A DNA stretch of 64,000 bases from positions 186,001 through 250,000 of the forward strand of contig NZ_JAFCLS010000001.1 of assembly GCF_018131075.1 (NCBI RefSeq), written 5' to 3'. The position numbers were made by a program, and so were the translations under genes. Each line of letters begins with the position of its first letter. Position 1 is the first letter of the stretch. A model generated the notes under the pieces. That model saw only the letters and a program-made list of their open reading frames with translations, did not search any database and was not told the origin of the DNA. Of the stretch, positions 52,838-61,576 are shown in pieces. Origin of the DNA: Bradyrhizobium sp. JYMT SZCCT0428 (GTDB lineage: Bacteria > Pseudomonadota > Alphaproteobacteria > Rhizobiales > Xanthobacteraceae).

Positions 52838-54058
52838 ATGCAAACCCTTGCTCGAACACTGATCGCGATCGTCGTGGCGCTTGCGTCGCTGGGCGCGATC
52901 ACCGAGCGCGTGCGCGAGCCGGGTGTGACCGACACCGAAATTCGTATCGGCAATGTTATGCCCTATAGCGGGAGTTTGGAAGCATTCGGTGCGATCGGAA
53001 AGGCCGAAGCGGCGTATTTTGAGATGATCAACGAGCGTGGCGGGATCAACGGCCGCAAGGTGCGCTTCATCTCCCATGACGACAAATCCGATCCGTCGAC
53101 CGCGCTGGAACTGACGCGCGGCCTCATCGAGAAGGAGGACGTCCTCCTGATGTTCGGGTCGTTTGGAACTCCGGGAAATTTTGCCGTCCGCACATACTTG
53201 AACGAGCGGCAAATTCCTCAACTCTTTGTCGCCTCCGGAGACGATCACCTGAGCGATCCATCGCTATTCCCCTGGACAATGAGCTGGCAGCCCTCGATTC
53301 GGGAAGAAGGGCGCATCTACGCCAACTACATCCAGGCGTTCTACCCCGGAAAACGGATCGTTGCGCTTTGGCAGAACGATCATTTCGGCCGTGAACTGTT
53401 CAGGGGACTGCAGGACGGTCTCGGTGACATCGCCCGGATGATCAGGGTCGACATCGCGCACGATGTCGCAGACGACAATCTGGGCAAGCACGTATCGGTC
53501 CTGAAGCGATCAGGCGCCGAGATTTTTGTGTTTGCGGGCGCGCCTGCCAACGTGACGAAAGTGATCCGAAGCGCGGCGGATCTGAACTGGCACCCTGTAT
53601 TCATACTGAACCACATGTCGTCATCGATCGCGACGGCGCTAAAGCCTGCCGGACCGGAAAATGCCTTGGGCGTGATTACGGCGACCTTCTTGAAGGACGC
53701 CAGTGATCCGGCCTGGAAGGACGAGCAAGCCGCCAAGGATTGGCCCACATTCATCGAAAAATACAATCGGGCCGGAGGCAAAGACGACAACGCCGCCGTG
53801 TTCGGATACGCGGCCGCCGAGACACTGGCCCAGGTGCTCAAGCAATGCGGCAATGACCTGTCTCGCGACAACGTCATGAAGCAGGCCGCGGCTCTCGAAA
53901 ACTACCAGAGCTCGATTTTGCTGCCTGGAATCAAAATCAACACTGGACGTTGGGACTTTCGGCCAATCAAGCACCTGCGACTGGTTCAATTCGACGGCCG
54001 CAGCTGGCAACCGATCGGCGACGTGCTTGAAACTGCTTTCTCCAGATCCCAAAAATAG
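52838..54058 (+). CDS. ABC transporter substrate-binding protein (branched-chain amino acid type)
   Basis: This 406-residue receptor has an N-terminal hydrophobic signal (LARTLIAIVVALASLGAI). The family start is VTDTEIRIGNVMPYSGSLEA, with INERGGINGRKVRFISHDDK and VLLMFGSFGTPGNFAV following, as in LivJ/LivK-type periplasmic proteins (peripla_BP_6). No permease or ATPase gene is adjacent, so it is an orphan receptor. The ATG at 52838 was chosen. The FixK-like box upstream suggests low-oxygen expression; the ligand is unknown. Confidence 0.88.
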   Translation: MQTLARTLIAIVVALASLGAITERVREPGVTDTEIRIGNVMPYSGSLEAFGAIGKAEAAYFEMINERGGINGRKVRFISHDDKSDPSTALELTRGLIEKEDVLLMFGSFGTPGNFAVRTYLNERQIPQLFVASGDDHLSDPSLFPWTMSWQPSIREEGRIYANYIQAFYPGKRIVALWQNDHFGRELFRGLQDGLGDIARMIRVDIAHDVADDNLGKHVSVLKRSGAEIFVFAGAPANVTKVIRSAADLNWHPVFILNHMSSSIATALKPAGPENALGVITATFLKDASDPAWKDEQAAKDWPTFIEKYNRAGGKDDNAAVFGYAAAETLAQVLKQCGNDLSRDNVMKQAAALENYQSSILLPGIKINTGRWDFRPIKHLRLVQFDGRSWQPIGDVLETAFSRSQK

Positions 54059-54151
54059 CCGGGCCCGGCAACACACAATCGTGGTGAGATGGCATGGGTG
54101 CCGACTGAGCGGTGCCCCCCGCGCGCGGTGCTTTGTGGTCGATCCCGGGGT

Positions 54152-54165
54152 TTGATCCAGATCAA
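54152..54165. promoter_or_regulatory. FixK/FNR-type site upstream of the Gly/Tyr-rich protein gene
   Basis: TTGATCCAGATCAA is a near-perfect FixK2/FNR palindrome centred 82 bases before the ATG at 54241. That places the predicted transcription start near 54200 with a 40-base leader. Confidence 0.75.
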
Positions 54166-54240
54166 ACACGCTGCGGCGCGCCGTCCCAAAATAGGCCGTG
54201 ACCGGCCGCGCCAGGCGCTGCCGCACCGGAGGAGACGATC

Positions 54241-54666
54241 ATGAGCGTACTGAGTTCACTGCGTATCGCTGTTCTCGCTGCCACCGGCGCCCTGATTGCT
54301 GCGGGCGCGCAGGCCGGGCCAATGCCGACCAACGTGGCGGCGATGAAAGCGATGGTCGACCAAAACACGACTGAAGTGCGCTGGGGTGGCGGCTGGCGCG
54401 GCGGCGGTTGGGGCTATCGCGGCGGCTTCGGTTATCGCGGCTGGGGCTATCGCGGTCTCGGCTACGGCGTCGCAGCTGGCGCCCTCGTCGGCGGCGCGAT
54501 TGCCAGCCGCGGCTATTATGGCGGCTACGGCGGATATTATGGCGGCTATCCTTCCTATTATAGCTACGCTGCCGTTCCGTATTACGGTTATGGGGGCGGC
54601 TACGGCTATGGTGCCGGCTATTGCCCGCCCTATGGCGGCTACGCCGCACGCTATTACGGCTGGTGA
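54241..54666 (+). CDS. Gly/Tyr-rich exported protein
   Basis: This 141-residue protein has a signal peptide (residues 1-25, VLAATGALIAAGAQAG). A short linker (MPTNVAAMKAMVDQNTTEVR) is followed by a domain of GGW, GYRG and GGYYGG units. A small-residue transmembrane-like stretch, GYGVAAGALVGGAIASRG, lies inside, of the kind seen in glycine-zipper proteins. Strong GGAGGAGA ribosome site. It is probably a secreted or surface protein; function unknown. The FixK box upstream predicts low-oxygen induction. Confidence 0.75.
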   Translation: MSVLSSLRIAVLAATGALIAAGAQAGPMPTNVAAMKAMVDQNTTEVRWGGGWRGGGWGYRGGFGYRGWGYRGLGYGVAAGALVGGAIASRGYYGGYGGYYGGYPSYYSYAAVPYYGYGGGYGYGAGYCPPYGGYAARYYGW

Positions 54667-54766
54667 AATCGGTCGCGCTGTTTGTTTTCATCTCCCTTGC
54701 GGAGGATGAGAACCGCGCTACGAAGCTGCGCCCGCCCCCACGATGGCGCGATCGTGTTCGCCGACT

Positions 54767-55030
54767 CTATTTGGGCAGGCATTCCACGTTGAAGGCGATG
54801 ATGATCTGCGCCGGGTCGCCCTTGCCGATGCTCTTCAGGTCTTCCAAACCGCTTTTCAGCTTGGCTCCCGCCTCCTTCAGGCTGCCCTCGAGTGTCGACT
54901 TGGCCGCCCTGCATCGCTCTTCATTCGAGAACTCCTGAAACACGACGGTTGGGAGCAATCTCCATTCCGCCCTGTCGTTGGTAGCGGCCGGACTGACCGA
55001 GTAGGAGAAGACGTACATCAGGACCCACAT
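54767..55030 (-). CDS. 87-residue hypothetical protein
   Basis: The frame starting at ATG 55030 begins MWVLMYVFSYSVSPAATNDR (hydrophobic, signal-like). It then has WRLLPTVVFQEFSNEERCRA, a Lys/Glu-rich helix KSTLEGSLKEAGAKLKSGLE and an end NVECLPK. The two Cys residues are near the ends. The frame is open upstream to 55381 but that part is out of character. The family is unknown; it could be a small periplasmic protein. Confidence 0.5.
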   Translation of the reverse strand: MWVLMYVFSYSVSPAATNDRAEWRLLPTVVFQEFSNEERCRAAKSTLEGSLKEAGAKLKSGLEDLKSIGKGDPAQIIIAFNVECLPK

Positions 55031-55256
55031 TGATATGCTCCACGAATGATACGACGCGAGTTGGGTGGCGCTGCCGTTATAATCGCCGGTGGCATGACTG
55101 AGCTGACCGACCTCGTCGGGTGGAGCTAGCTTTGTCCATGAAATGCTGCGCGCTGGGCAACATCGCTCGCTGACGAACTCGCGGTCAGCGAAACCGGGAA
55201 CTGCGAAGCGGCGGCGGTAAAGACCGACCGGACCGACGCCCACCTTTCCTGCGTGA

Positions 55257-55715
55257 TCAGTACGGATACTGATACTGCCCGGGGCAGACCCAGTTGCCGT
55301 AAGTGTCGTAATAGCAGCTGTTGTAGCCGCCGTAGTAACCGTAAGCTCCGGCAGCTGCGGCCCCAATGGCTGCGGCGCCATAGGCCGCGCCGCGATAAAC
55401 CCGGCCTGGATAATACCCGGGGTAACCAGCTATCGGACGGCCCGGCCGGCCGGCTATCGGGTAACCGGGGCGACCCGGCCGACCAGCTATCGGATGCGCC
55501 GGTCGAAGGCCTCCGCGATACCCGCCTCCGGCATGAATACGTCCTGCGTGAACGGCGCCGCCTCGGAAGTGAGCGCCGCCACCCCCGTGGAAGCCACCTC
55601 CACCACCACGGAAACCAGCACCACCTCCTCCTCGGCGCGCGAACGCGTCATCGGGAATGAGACTGGCAGCAACAAGAACGATTGCAGCGAGTGCAGCGAG
55701 AGCAAACCGAAACAT
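55257..55715 (-). CDS. Gly-rich exported protein with His/Pro repeats
   Basis: This 152-residue protein has a signal peptide (FALAALAAIVLVAASLIPDD). A GGGGxFRGG / HGGGGAHFRGG region follows, then short repeats of PIAGRPGRP (three copies), then an Ala/Gly glycine-zipper-like stretch (AYGAAAIGAAAAGAYGYYGG). The end, NSCYYDTYGNWVCPGQYQYP, resembles tails of other rhizobial Gly-rich exported proteins. Strong GGGGAGGAAG ribosome site. A perfect FixK box lies about 94 bases upstream. Confidence 0.75.
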   Translation of the reverse strand: MFRFALAALAAIVLVAASLIPDDAFARRGGGGAGFRGGGGGFHGGGGAHFRGGAVHAGRIHAGGGYRGGLRPAHPIAGRPGRPGYPIAGRPGRPIAGYPGYYPGRVYRGAAYGAAAIGAAAAGAYGYYGGYNSCYYDTYGNWVCPGQYQYPY

Positions 55716-55808
55716 GGTGCTTCCTCCCCACTGATTTGAGATGAGTTTCGCCTCGCATCAGTATGTAATGCGAACGCGGCAAACTAAGTGCACGCGCGTG
55801 ATGGAGGC

Positions 55809-55822
55809 TTGATCTAGATCAA
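55809..55822. promoter_or_regulatory. Perfect FixK/FNR palindrome upstream of the Gly-rich protein gene
   Basis: TTGATCTAGATCAA, identical to the site at 49210 and to that before napE. Centred 100 bases before the minus-strand ATG at 55715; the predicted transcription start is near 55774. Confidence 0.75.
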
Positions 55823-55908
55823 GGCAGCAGCGGTGGTTCATCCTGCGAATGCGCGCGGTCGCTGCGCGTACTGATCTCAAGAGACGCTCGGACAGTCAGC
55901 ACCCAAGC

Positions 55909-56205
55909 TCAGAACGACACCAATATCGTCGCCGGCATTGAAGCCACGCAGATTGAAGCAATCACGACAAACGTACTGGATTTGCGCCTGATAGTCAGCC
56001 GCGCTGTCTCGGCATAAAGACGGGCGGCGCGCTCGCATGAAATCCCACCGCTTCCGAAGGCGTCATAGTATCTGTTCATGCCCAGACGGCGCACGTCGTC
56101 AGGCAATCCTCGCGCAAGCTGCGCTCGAACGAGGTTGCTTTCGCGGTAGACGCCATCCAGGCTTCTTGCCAGCGAAGTGACCCGCAAGAGCTGTGTCAGC
56201 GACAC
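55909..56205 (-). CDS. Hypothetical protein with C-terminal membrane helix
   Basis: This is a 98-residue frame from GTG 56205, overlapping the end of the upstream gene by 10 bases. The N-terminal two thirds are charged and helical (LARSLDGVYRESNLVRAQLA, DDVRRLGMNRYYDAFG). The last 20 residues (TFVVIASICVASMPATILVS) form a membrane anchor. Family unknown. If the FixK box at 56534 drives the upstream gene, this one is probably in the same unit. Confidence 0.45.
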   Translation of the reverse strand: MSLTQLLRVTSLARSLDGVYRESNLVRAQLARGLPDDVRRLGMNRYYDAFGSGGISCERAARLYAETARLTIRRKSSTFVVIASICVASMPATILVSF

Positions 56206-56471
56206 ACATATGCACCATTCACAAGAACGCGGACACAGTTCCTGCTTGCAGCTGCGGCGCCTACGGCCGCTCCGCCGACGACCGCCCGGCGCGTTGTACG
56301 GCGTGCAACGCCGGCAACGCTAGCGGGGGTCGCCGGGCGTCCCACCCTGGCTTCGGCGCCTTGAATGGATAGCTCAAGACCGCCGTTTGGCGATAAGTCG
56401 ATCGAGCCAAATACTCCAAAACCCAGGACGGCAACGACTAGCAGCGTCCGCTTCGTATGAAAGGATTTCAT
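56196..56471 (-). CDS. Small exported protein with glycine-zipper-like segment
   Basis: ATG at 56471 with GGAGG six bases upstream; the ATG at 56483 lacks a site. The 91-residue product has a signal (KRTLLVVAVLGFGVFGSIDL). It then has ARVGRPATPASVAGVARRTT, a small-residue stretch VVGGAAVGAAAAS and the end CVRVLVNGAYVCR with two Cys. This C-terminus recurs in many short rhizobial exported proteins. Function unknown. FixK box upstream. Confidence 0.65.
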   Translation of the reverse strand: MKSFHTKRTLLVVAVLGFGVFGSIDLSPNGGLELSIQGAEARVGRPATPASVAGVARRTTRRAVVGGAAVGAAAASRNCVRVLVNGAYVCR

Positions 56472-56483
56472 GGCAACCTCCAT

Positions 56484-56835
56484 TGGCGACTTGAGACAGT
56501 GGGGTCAGTTTTTTGATGCTGTCGGTCCCTGGCTTGATCTGGATCAATCAAGTCGGGACTGTGAGGCGGCAGCAACGTGGCACAAACTGCATAGTCCAGA
56601 GCTCCGATCAACAAAGCGGGCGTGGTGCGCGGCACGGACGAATGCCTCAAGTGGCGGCCCTCAAGCCTTGATTGATCCGATGCGTGCAGTTCTTCACCGT
56701 AGAATACCTGATCAGATTTGTGCGGGGCTGACCTGACCCTGCGGGAGTGGTCAGAGCCTCTCCTGACGTCGATGATGCGCTGCGGCGTGGGGCCGACTGG
56801 AAATTCGCGCATTGACTGTTTGGGAATGGACTAAA
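56484..56835. other. Intergenic region with FixK box and short repeated sequences
   Basis: Beyond the FixK site it contains GTGGCACAAACTGCA at 56577-56591 (again at 56950-56964) and GCCTCTCCTGACGTC at 56756-56770 (again at 56921-56935). No gene is supported. Confidence 0.4.
56534..56547. promoter_or_regulatory. FixK/FNR-type site upstream of the small exported protein gene
   Basis: TTGATCTGGATCAA is a near-perfect palindrome centred about 70 bases before ATG 56471; the predicted transcription start near 56499 leaves a 28-base leader with a strong ribosome site. Confidence 0.72.
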
Positions 56836-56907
56836 ATGGTGGCTCTGGCACTTCTGATTTCGAGCGTATTGGCCATCCCGCTCGCGGTTTGGGTGTTCAC
56901 GCGATAG
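56836..56907 (+). CDS. 23-residue hydrophobic peptide
   Basis: ATG at 56836 with GGGAATGGA upstream. The product starts MVALALLISSVLAIPLAVWV and ends FTR: essentially one membrane helix with a terminal Arg. Too short for family assignment; supported by ribosome site and architecture shared with neighbours. Confidence 0.4.
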   Translation: MVALALLISSVLAIPLAVWVFTR

Positions 56908-57004
56908 GGCCGCGTCGGCCGCCTCTCCTGACGTCCTAATAATTGGGCCGTGGCACAAACTGCACTGGGCGGCCCGCTGATCCGGGCCTATTCTGAGAGG
57001 TCTT

Positions 57005-57094
57005 ATGAGAGACGATCGCGCATTCCAGATTGGCGTCATCGGGCTGGGGTTAGTGCCGATCGCACTGACATTCGCCGTGCTTTTCATGCGCTAG
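57005..57094 (+). CDS. 29-residue single-helix membrane peptide
   Basis: ATG at 57005 with GAGAGG upstream. A charged head MRDDRAFQ is followed by the helix IGVIGLGLVPIALTFAVLFM and a terminal Arg. It is similar in design to the peptide at 56836 but not clearly homologous. Confidence 0.5.
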   Translation: MRDDRAFQIGVIGLGLVPIALTFAVLFMR

Positions 57095-57108
57095 CACCCC
57101 CGCATCAC

Positions 57109-57347
57109 ATGCCCGATTTGGCATACGCGCTCGGCATCATCGCCTCTCGCAATCAAACGCTCCTCTGCTCGAAGTGCTATGGCGACCGCATGGTGTTGGC
57201 TGGCAGCAGGCCCGGCCCTGACCACTCCGAACTGCGGACCTTTAATGGCCCGAGTGCGGCCATGTCCACAAAGTAGCGGTCGAGGACCCGCTCGAATCCG
57301 TTGGCAGCACCGGCTGGACCGACAACGATCTCAGCCCGCCACATTGA
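57109..57347 (+). pseudogene. Frameshifted zinc-ribbon-like small protein gene
   Basis: From ATG 57109 the frame encodes MPDLAYALGIIASRNQTLLC, SKCYGDRMVLAGSRPGPDHS and ELRTF, then runs off into an early stop at 57276. Reading on from 57246 in another frame restores WPECGHVHKVAVEDPLESVG to a stop at 57345-57347. Together they give a CSKC and a second half-ribbon in which the expected first Cys is Trp. One base is missing around 57244-57246. It is a decayed copy of a short two-CxxC protein. Confidence 0.6.
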
Positions 57348-57374
57348 AACCTTTGAGCAATAAGGCCCCGCCGA

Positions 57375-57554
57375 GTGAAAGAGCCAGTCGATGTGCGCAA
57401 TCTGGATGCCGAGGCAACGGCGGCACTGGAAGAAGCCCGCAACATGCCGCCCGGCCCTGATCGAACAGAGGCATTGAAGAAAGCCGGCATTTTGCGGAAA
57501 GCCGCCGATCTCCATCGTTCGCTGTTGCCAAAGCGCGGCAGACCACCAAAATAG
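57375..57554 (+). CDS. 59-residue conserved-looking hypothetical protein
   Basis: GTG start at 57375. The product begins KEPVDVRNLDAEATAALEEA and continues RNMPPGPDRTEALKKAGILR and KAADLHRSLLPKRGRPPK. It is highly charged and helical, with a basic C-terminus. I recall close relatives as small hypothetical proteins in many Bradyrhizobium genomes. Function unknown. It lies just downstream of napC's end, on the opposite strand. Confidence 0.65.
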   Translation: MKEPVDVRNLDAEATAALEEARNMPPGPDRTEALKKAGILRKAADLHRSLLPKRGRPPK

Positions 57555-57596
57555 TGCCGCCTCCGTTTCACTCATTCAATAAGCCGGGCGATTTGG

Positions 57597-58235
57597 CTAT
57601 TGCCAGCCTGGAACGCCGCGCATGTCGGGTAGATGGTGGGCGATACCCTTGTGGCAGTCGATGCAGGTTTTCTCGTTGGTGAACAGAAAGCGCTGATGCG
57701 CGGTGGCCGCGCGTGGCGATTGCCGGGTGATGTCCATGGACTCGGCGCTGTGGCAGTTGCGGCACTCCAGCGAATCATTGGCCTTGAGGCGCGCCCATTC
57801 GTGCAGGGCCAGTTCGAGCCGGTGATCCACGAATTTCTCTCGCGTATTGATCCTGCCGAATAGATGACCCCAGACCTCTTTGGATGCCTGCATCTTGCGC
57901 GCGATCTTGTCGGTCCAGTCGTGCGGCACGTGGCAATCCGGGCAGGTCGCGCGCACGCCGGAGCGGTTGGAGAAATGAATCGTGGTCTTCAGTTCCGCAA
58001 ACACGTTGTCGCGCATCTCATGGCAGCTGGTGCAGAATTTCTCGGTGTTGGTCAATTCCAGCGCGGTGTTGAAGCCGCCCCAAAACACCACGCCGGCGAC
58101 GAAGCCGGCGAACACCAGCACGCCAAGGCCAAACACCGAACTTGGCCGTCGCAGGACATCCCACAATTCGACGACAAAGGCCCAAAACCGGGCGAGCCAG
58201 GATCGTCGCGACACACCTTGGTCAGCAGCGCTCAT
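57597..58235 (-). CDS. napC: NapC/NirT-type tetraheme cytochrome c, quinol oxidase for Nap
   Basis: This 212-residue protein has an N-terminal membrane anchor ([20 protein letters not shown]) and four heme-binding CxxCH motifs: CTSCH, CPDCH, CRNCH and CIDCH. The DNA context fixes its role: it passes electrons from membrane quinol to periplasmic NapAB. The start overlaps the napB stop (ATGA). It ends the operon. Confidence 0.96.
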   Translation of the reverse strand: MSAADQGVSRRSWLARFWAFVVELWDVLRRPSSVFGLGVLVFAGFVAGVVFWGGFNTALELTNTEKFCTSCHEMRDNVFAELKTTIHFSNRSGVRATCPDCHVPHDWTDKIARKMQASKEVWGHLFGRINTREKFVDHRLELALHEWARLKANDSLECRNCHSAESMDITRQSPRAATAHQRFLFTNEKTCIDCHKGIAHHLPDMRGVPGWQ

Positions 58236-58702
58236 CGCCGCCCCCCGGGTGCGGCGCGGCTGAGCAGAGTGTCGATATCGACGAAATCATTGTCGACTGG
58301 CGGCTTCACCATATTCTGCGGAACGTGGCATTCAGTGCAGAAGAAGCGCCGCGGCGACACCGAGGCAAGGAACTGGCCGTCCCGATCCATGAAGTGGGTG
58401 ATGCTGACCATCGGGGCCTGCGACTCTCCGGTCCGCGCGCGGGCGTGACAGGAAAGGCACTTGTTTCCGTTCATATCGATCTGATAGCCGTCAGTGGTAT
58501 GGGGGATCACCGGCGGCTGCTCGGGATAGTTTCGCACCTCCTTCTCGGTGGTGTTGCGCAACGGCGTCATCGGCGCCGCCGGCCCCTCTTCATTGAGTGG
58601 CGTCGAGCCGCGCAGCCCGGAACTGACGGTTTGAGCGACCAGCGAAGTCGAGGCGCTGGCGGAGAGAATGGCCAGTGCCACAAGCCAGTGTTTCCCGATC
58701 AT
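58232..58702 (-). CDS. napB: Periplasmic nitrate reductase small subunit, diheme cytochrome c
   Basis: This 156-residue protein has a signal peptide ([18 protein letters not shown]) and two CxxCH motifs, CLSCH and CTECH. Conserved NapB text includes [14 protein letters not shown] and [10 protein letters not shown]. It donates electrons to NapA. The ATG at 58702 overlaps the napA stop. Confidence 0.96.
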   Translation of the reverse strand: MIGKHWLVALAILSASASTSLVAQTVSSGLRGSTPLNEEGPAAPMTPLRNTTEKEVRNYPEQPPVIPHTTDGYQIDMNGNKCLSCHARARTGESQAPMVSITHFMDRDGQFLASVSPRRFFCTECHVPQNMVKPPVDNDFVDIDTLLSRAAPGGRR

Positions 58703-61212
58703 GTGCTTTGTACCCGCTCGATACGCACCGCGCATTTCTTGAAATCGGTCTGCAGCGAGATCGGATCGGTCGCGTCCAGCGTCACCTTGTTGATCATCTG
58801 CGCTTCGTCAAACCACGGCACGAACACCAGCCCGCGCGGCGGCTTGTCGCGGCCGCGCGTTTCGAGGCGGGTCCGGATGTAGCCGCGGCGGGACTGCACT
58901 TTCACTTCGTCGCCGCGCCGCAGCTTCAGTTCGGCTGCGTCGTCCGGGTGCATGAAGCACACGGCTTCCGGGAACGCCTTGTAGAGTTCGGGGACGCGGC
59001 GCGTCATGGTGCCCGAATGCCAGTGCTCCAGCACGCGGCCGGTGGAGAGCCAGAAGGGGTATTCGCTATCGGGCACTTCCGGCGGCGGTTCATAGGGCAG
59101 TGCGAAGATGCGTGCCTTGCCGTCCGGGAATCCATAGAACTCCACGCCCTTGCCGTTCTTCACATAGGAATCGGTACCTTCGCGGAAGCGCCATTTGGTC
59201 TCCTGGCCGTTGACCACCGGCCAGCGCAGGCCGCGTACCTGATGATAAGTGTCGAATGCCGCCAAGTCGTGCCCGTGACCTCGGCCAAAGCCGGCGTATT
59301 CCTCGAACATGCCCTTCTGGACATAGAAGCCGAACGCCTTCGATTCATCGTTCAGATAACCGTCCTCGATATCGGACACCGGGAACTTGTCGATCTGTCC
59401 GTTGGCATAGAGCACGTCAAACAGCGTCTTGCCGCGGTATTCGGGCTTCTTGGCAATGAGCTCCTCGGGCCACACTTCCTCGATTTTGAAGCGTTTCGAA
59501 AACTCCATTAACTGCCAGAGGTCCGATCGCGACTCACCCGGCGCGGTGACCATCTGGTGCCAGAACTGTGTGCGCCGCTCGGCGTTGCCGTAGGCCCCTT
59601 CCTTTTCGACCCACATCGCGGTCGGCAGGATCAGGTCGGCGGCAAGCGCCGTCACCGACGGATAGGCGTCGCTGACCACGATGAAGTTATCGGGATTGCG
59701 GAAGCCGGGATAGGTTTCCTCGTTGACGTTAGGCCCGGCCTGCAAATTGTTGTTGACCTGAACCCAATAGGCATTGAGCAGCCCGTCCTTGAGCATCCGG
59801 CTCTGCAGCACCGCGTGATAGCCTGGCTTGTCCGGAATGGTGCCCTCCGGCAGCTTCCAGATCCGTTCTGCGATGTCGCGATGCGCCTTGTTGTTCACGA
59901 CCATATCGGCCGGCAGGCGATGCGAGAACGTGCCGACTTCACGGGCGGTGCCGCACGCCGAGGGCTGGCCGGTGAGCGAGAACGGGCTGTTGCCGGGCTC
60001 GGAGATTTTCCCCGTCAGCAAATGGATATTGTAGACGAGGTTATTGCACCAAACGCCGCGGGTGTGCTGATTGAAGCCCATGGTCCAGAAGCTCGTGACC
60101 TTGATCTTCGGATCGGCATAGAGTTCGGCCAGCGCCTCAATCCGGTTGACCGGCACGCCCGACATCTCGGCCGCTTTCTCCAGCGTGTAGTCGGAGACGA
60201 ACTTGGCGTATTCCTCGAAGGTCATGTCGGTCGCGTCATTGGCCTTGGCTGCGCCAGTCGCTTTTTTCTGCAACGGATGTTCGGGGCGAAGGCCGTAGCC
60301 GATGTCGGTCTGGCCGCGTTTGAAAACCGTATGCTTCGCAACGAAGTCCTTGTTCACCCGGCCGGTCTTGATGATGTGGTTGGCAACGGCATTGAGCAGA
60401 TAAAGGTCAGTCTGCGGCTTGAACACCATGCCAATATCGGCGAGGTCGAACGAGCGGTGTTCGAACGCCGACAACACGGCGACGCGAACATGCGGCGCGC
60501 TCAACCGACGGTCTGCAAGGCGCGTCCACAGGATCGGATGCATCTCGGCCATGTTGGAGCCCCACAGCACGAAAGCGTCCGCAGCCTCGATGTCGTCGTA
60601 GCAGCCCATCGGCTCGTCGATGCCAAAGGTACGCATCATGCCGGCCACCGCCGACGCCATGCAGTGCCTTGCATTGGGGTCGATGTTGTTACTGCGCAAA
60701 CCAGCCTTGAACAGCTTGGCCGCGGCGTAGCCTTCCCAGATCGTCCATTGCCCGGAGCCGAACATGCCGACACCACTCGGCCCGCGCTTTTTCAGGGCGT
60801 CCTTGTACTTCTCCGCCATGATGTCGAAGGCTTCATCCCAGGACACCGGCTCGAACTCGCCCTTCTTGTCGAATTTGCCGTTGGTCTTGCGCAGCATCGG
60901 TCTGGTCAGGCGGTCATGGCCGTACATGATCTTTGAGAGGAAGTAGCCCTTCACGCAGTTCAGCCCGCGATTGACCTCCGATTTGATGTCGCCGTGGGTA
61001 GCGACCACGCGGTTATCCTTGGTCGCCACCATAACGCTGCATCCGGTGCCGCAGAACCGGCACGCTGCCTTTTCCCACTTCAATTCGCTTACGCCACGTT
61101 CGGTGACGAGGTTGGCGGCGGCAGCGGCGGCAGGCATCCCGCCCGCGAGAGCGGCCATCGCTGCTGCCTCGAGTTTGAGAACCTGACGGCGGTCCAGCCT
61201 GGAGTCGGTCAT
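58699..61212 (-). CDS. napA: Periplasmic nitrate reductase catalytic subunit (Mo-bis-MGD)
   Basis: This 837-residue protein has a Tat signal starting [20 protein letters not shown]. The [4Fe-4S] ligands are in [12 protein letters not shown] and NCVKG. The Mo-Cys lies in [17 protein letters not shown]. Later blocks [21 protein letters not shown] and [20 protein letters not shown] are typical NapA. It reduces nitrate to nitrite in the periplasm, for anaerobic respiration or redox balance. The ATG at 61212 was chosen; the upstream frame lies over napD. Confidence 0.98.
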   Translation of the reverse strand: MTDSRLDRRQVLKLEAAAMAALAGGMPAAAAAANLVTERGVSELKWEKAACRFCGTGCSVMVATKDNRVVATHGDIKSEVNRGLNCVKGYFLSKIMYGHDRLTRPMLRKTNGKFDKKGEFEPVSWDEAFDIMAEKYKDALKKRGPSGVGMFGSGQWTIWEGYAAAKLFKAGLRSNNIDPNARHCMASAVAGMMRTFGIDEPMGCYDDIEAADAFVLWGSNMAEMHPILWTRLADRRLSAPHVRVAVLSAFEHRSFDLADIGMVFKPQTDLYLLNAVANHIIKTGRVNKDFVAKHTVFKRGQTDIGYGLRPEHPLQKKATGAAKANDATDMTFEEYAKFVSDYTLEKAAEMSGVPVNRIEALAELYADPKIKVTSFWTMGFNQHTRGVWCNNLVYNIHLLTGKISEPGNSPFSLTGQPSACGTAREVGTFSHRLPADMVVNNKAHRDIAERIWKLPEGTIPDKPGYHAVLQSRMLKDGLLNAYWVQVNNNLQAGPNVNEETYPGFRNPDNFIVVSDAYPSVTALAADLILPTAMWVEKEGAYGNAERRTQFWHQMVTAPGESRSDLWQLMEFSKRFKIEEVWPEELIAKKPEYRGKTLFDVLYANGQIDKFPVSDIEDGYLNDESKAFGFYVQKGMFEEYAGFGRGHGHDLAAFDTYHQVRGLRWPVVNGQETKWRFREGTDSYVKNGKGVEFYGFPDGKARIFALPYEPPPEVPDSEYPFWLSTGRVLEHWHSGTMTRRVPELYKAFPEAVCFMHPDDAAELKLRRGDEVKVQSRRGYIRTRLETRGRDKPPRGLVFVPWFDEAQMINKVTLDATDPISLQTDFKKCAVRIERVQST

Positions 61213-61228
61213 GACGGTCCTTCCGCAA

Positions 61229-61552
61229 TCAGGAGGTCGCGTCGAGCGCGTGGAAAACGAGCGAGGCGGAGTAAACGTCAGGCAGCCGCGCGATGTTGTT
61301 GAGCGTGGTCCCGAGTGAGCCGGAATCCGGCGAATCGACCACGACGACGAGTTTGCCAATGGGATCACGGCCATGGATCTCGCATCCCTCCATGGTCACG
61401 ATGGCGGCCTCCACGTCGGCGAGGTGCTCCGGCCGGGCCTGCACCAGAATGCTGGCGATTTCGCCGCCGGGCGGCGCTATCACGCGGTCCGGCTTGATCA
61501 GTCGGCCGGTCATCAGCGCACGGCGGTCGACAGCGGAGTGAGACTTGGCCAT
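61229..61552 (-). CDS. napD: NapA maturation chaperone NapD
   Basis: This 107-residue protein has the small ferredoxin-like NapD fold ([47 protein letters not shown] near the end). It binds the NapA Tat signal and prevents premature export. The ATG at 61552 gives an N-terminal extension of about 30 residues relative to the E. coli protein. It ends 16 bases before napA. Confidence 0.92.
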   Translation of the reverse strand: MAKSHSAVDRRALMTGRLIKPDRVIAPPGGEIASILVQARPEHLADVEAAIVTMEGCEIHGRDPIGKLVVVVDSPDSGSLGTTLNNIARLPDVYSASLVFHALDATS

Positions 61553-61576
61553 GTACCTACCTCCGAAAGCCGGGAG

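Noticed and set aside
55420..55500. Regular repeats that might suggest a CRISPR array
   Set aside because: They are in-frame PIAGRPGRP-type codon repeats inside the Gly-rich protein gene, without constant spacers.
56577..56591. Sigma-54-like promoter GTGGCACAAACTGCA
   Set aside because: The distance between GG and GC elements is two bases shorter than the -24/-12 consensus.
59557..60936. 459-codon plus-strand frame
   Set aside because: It is antisense to napA, whose motifs are complete on the minus strand.
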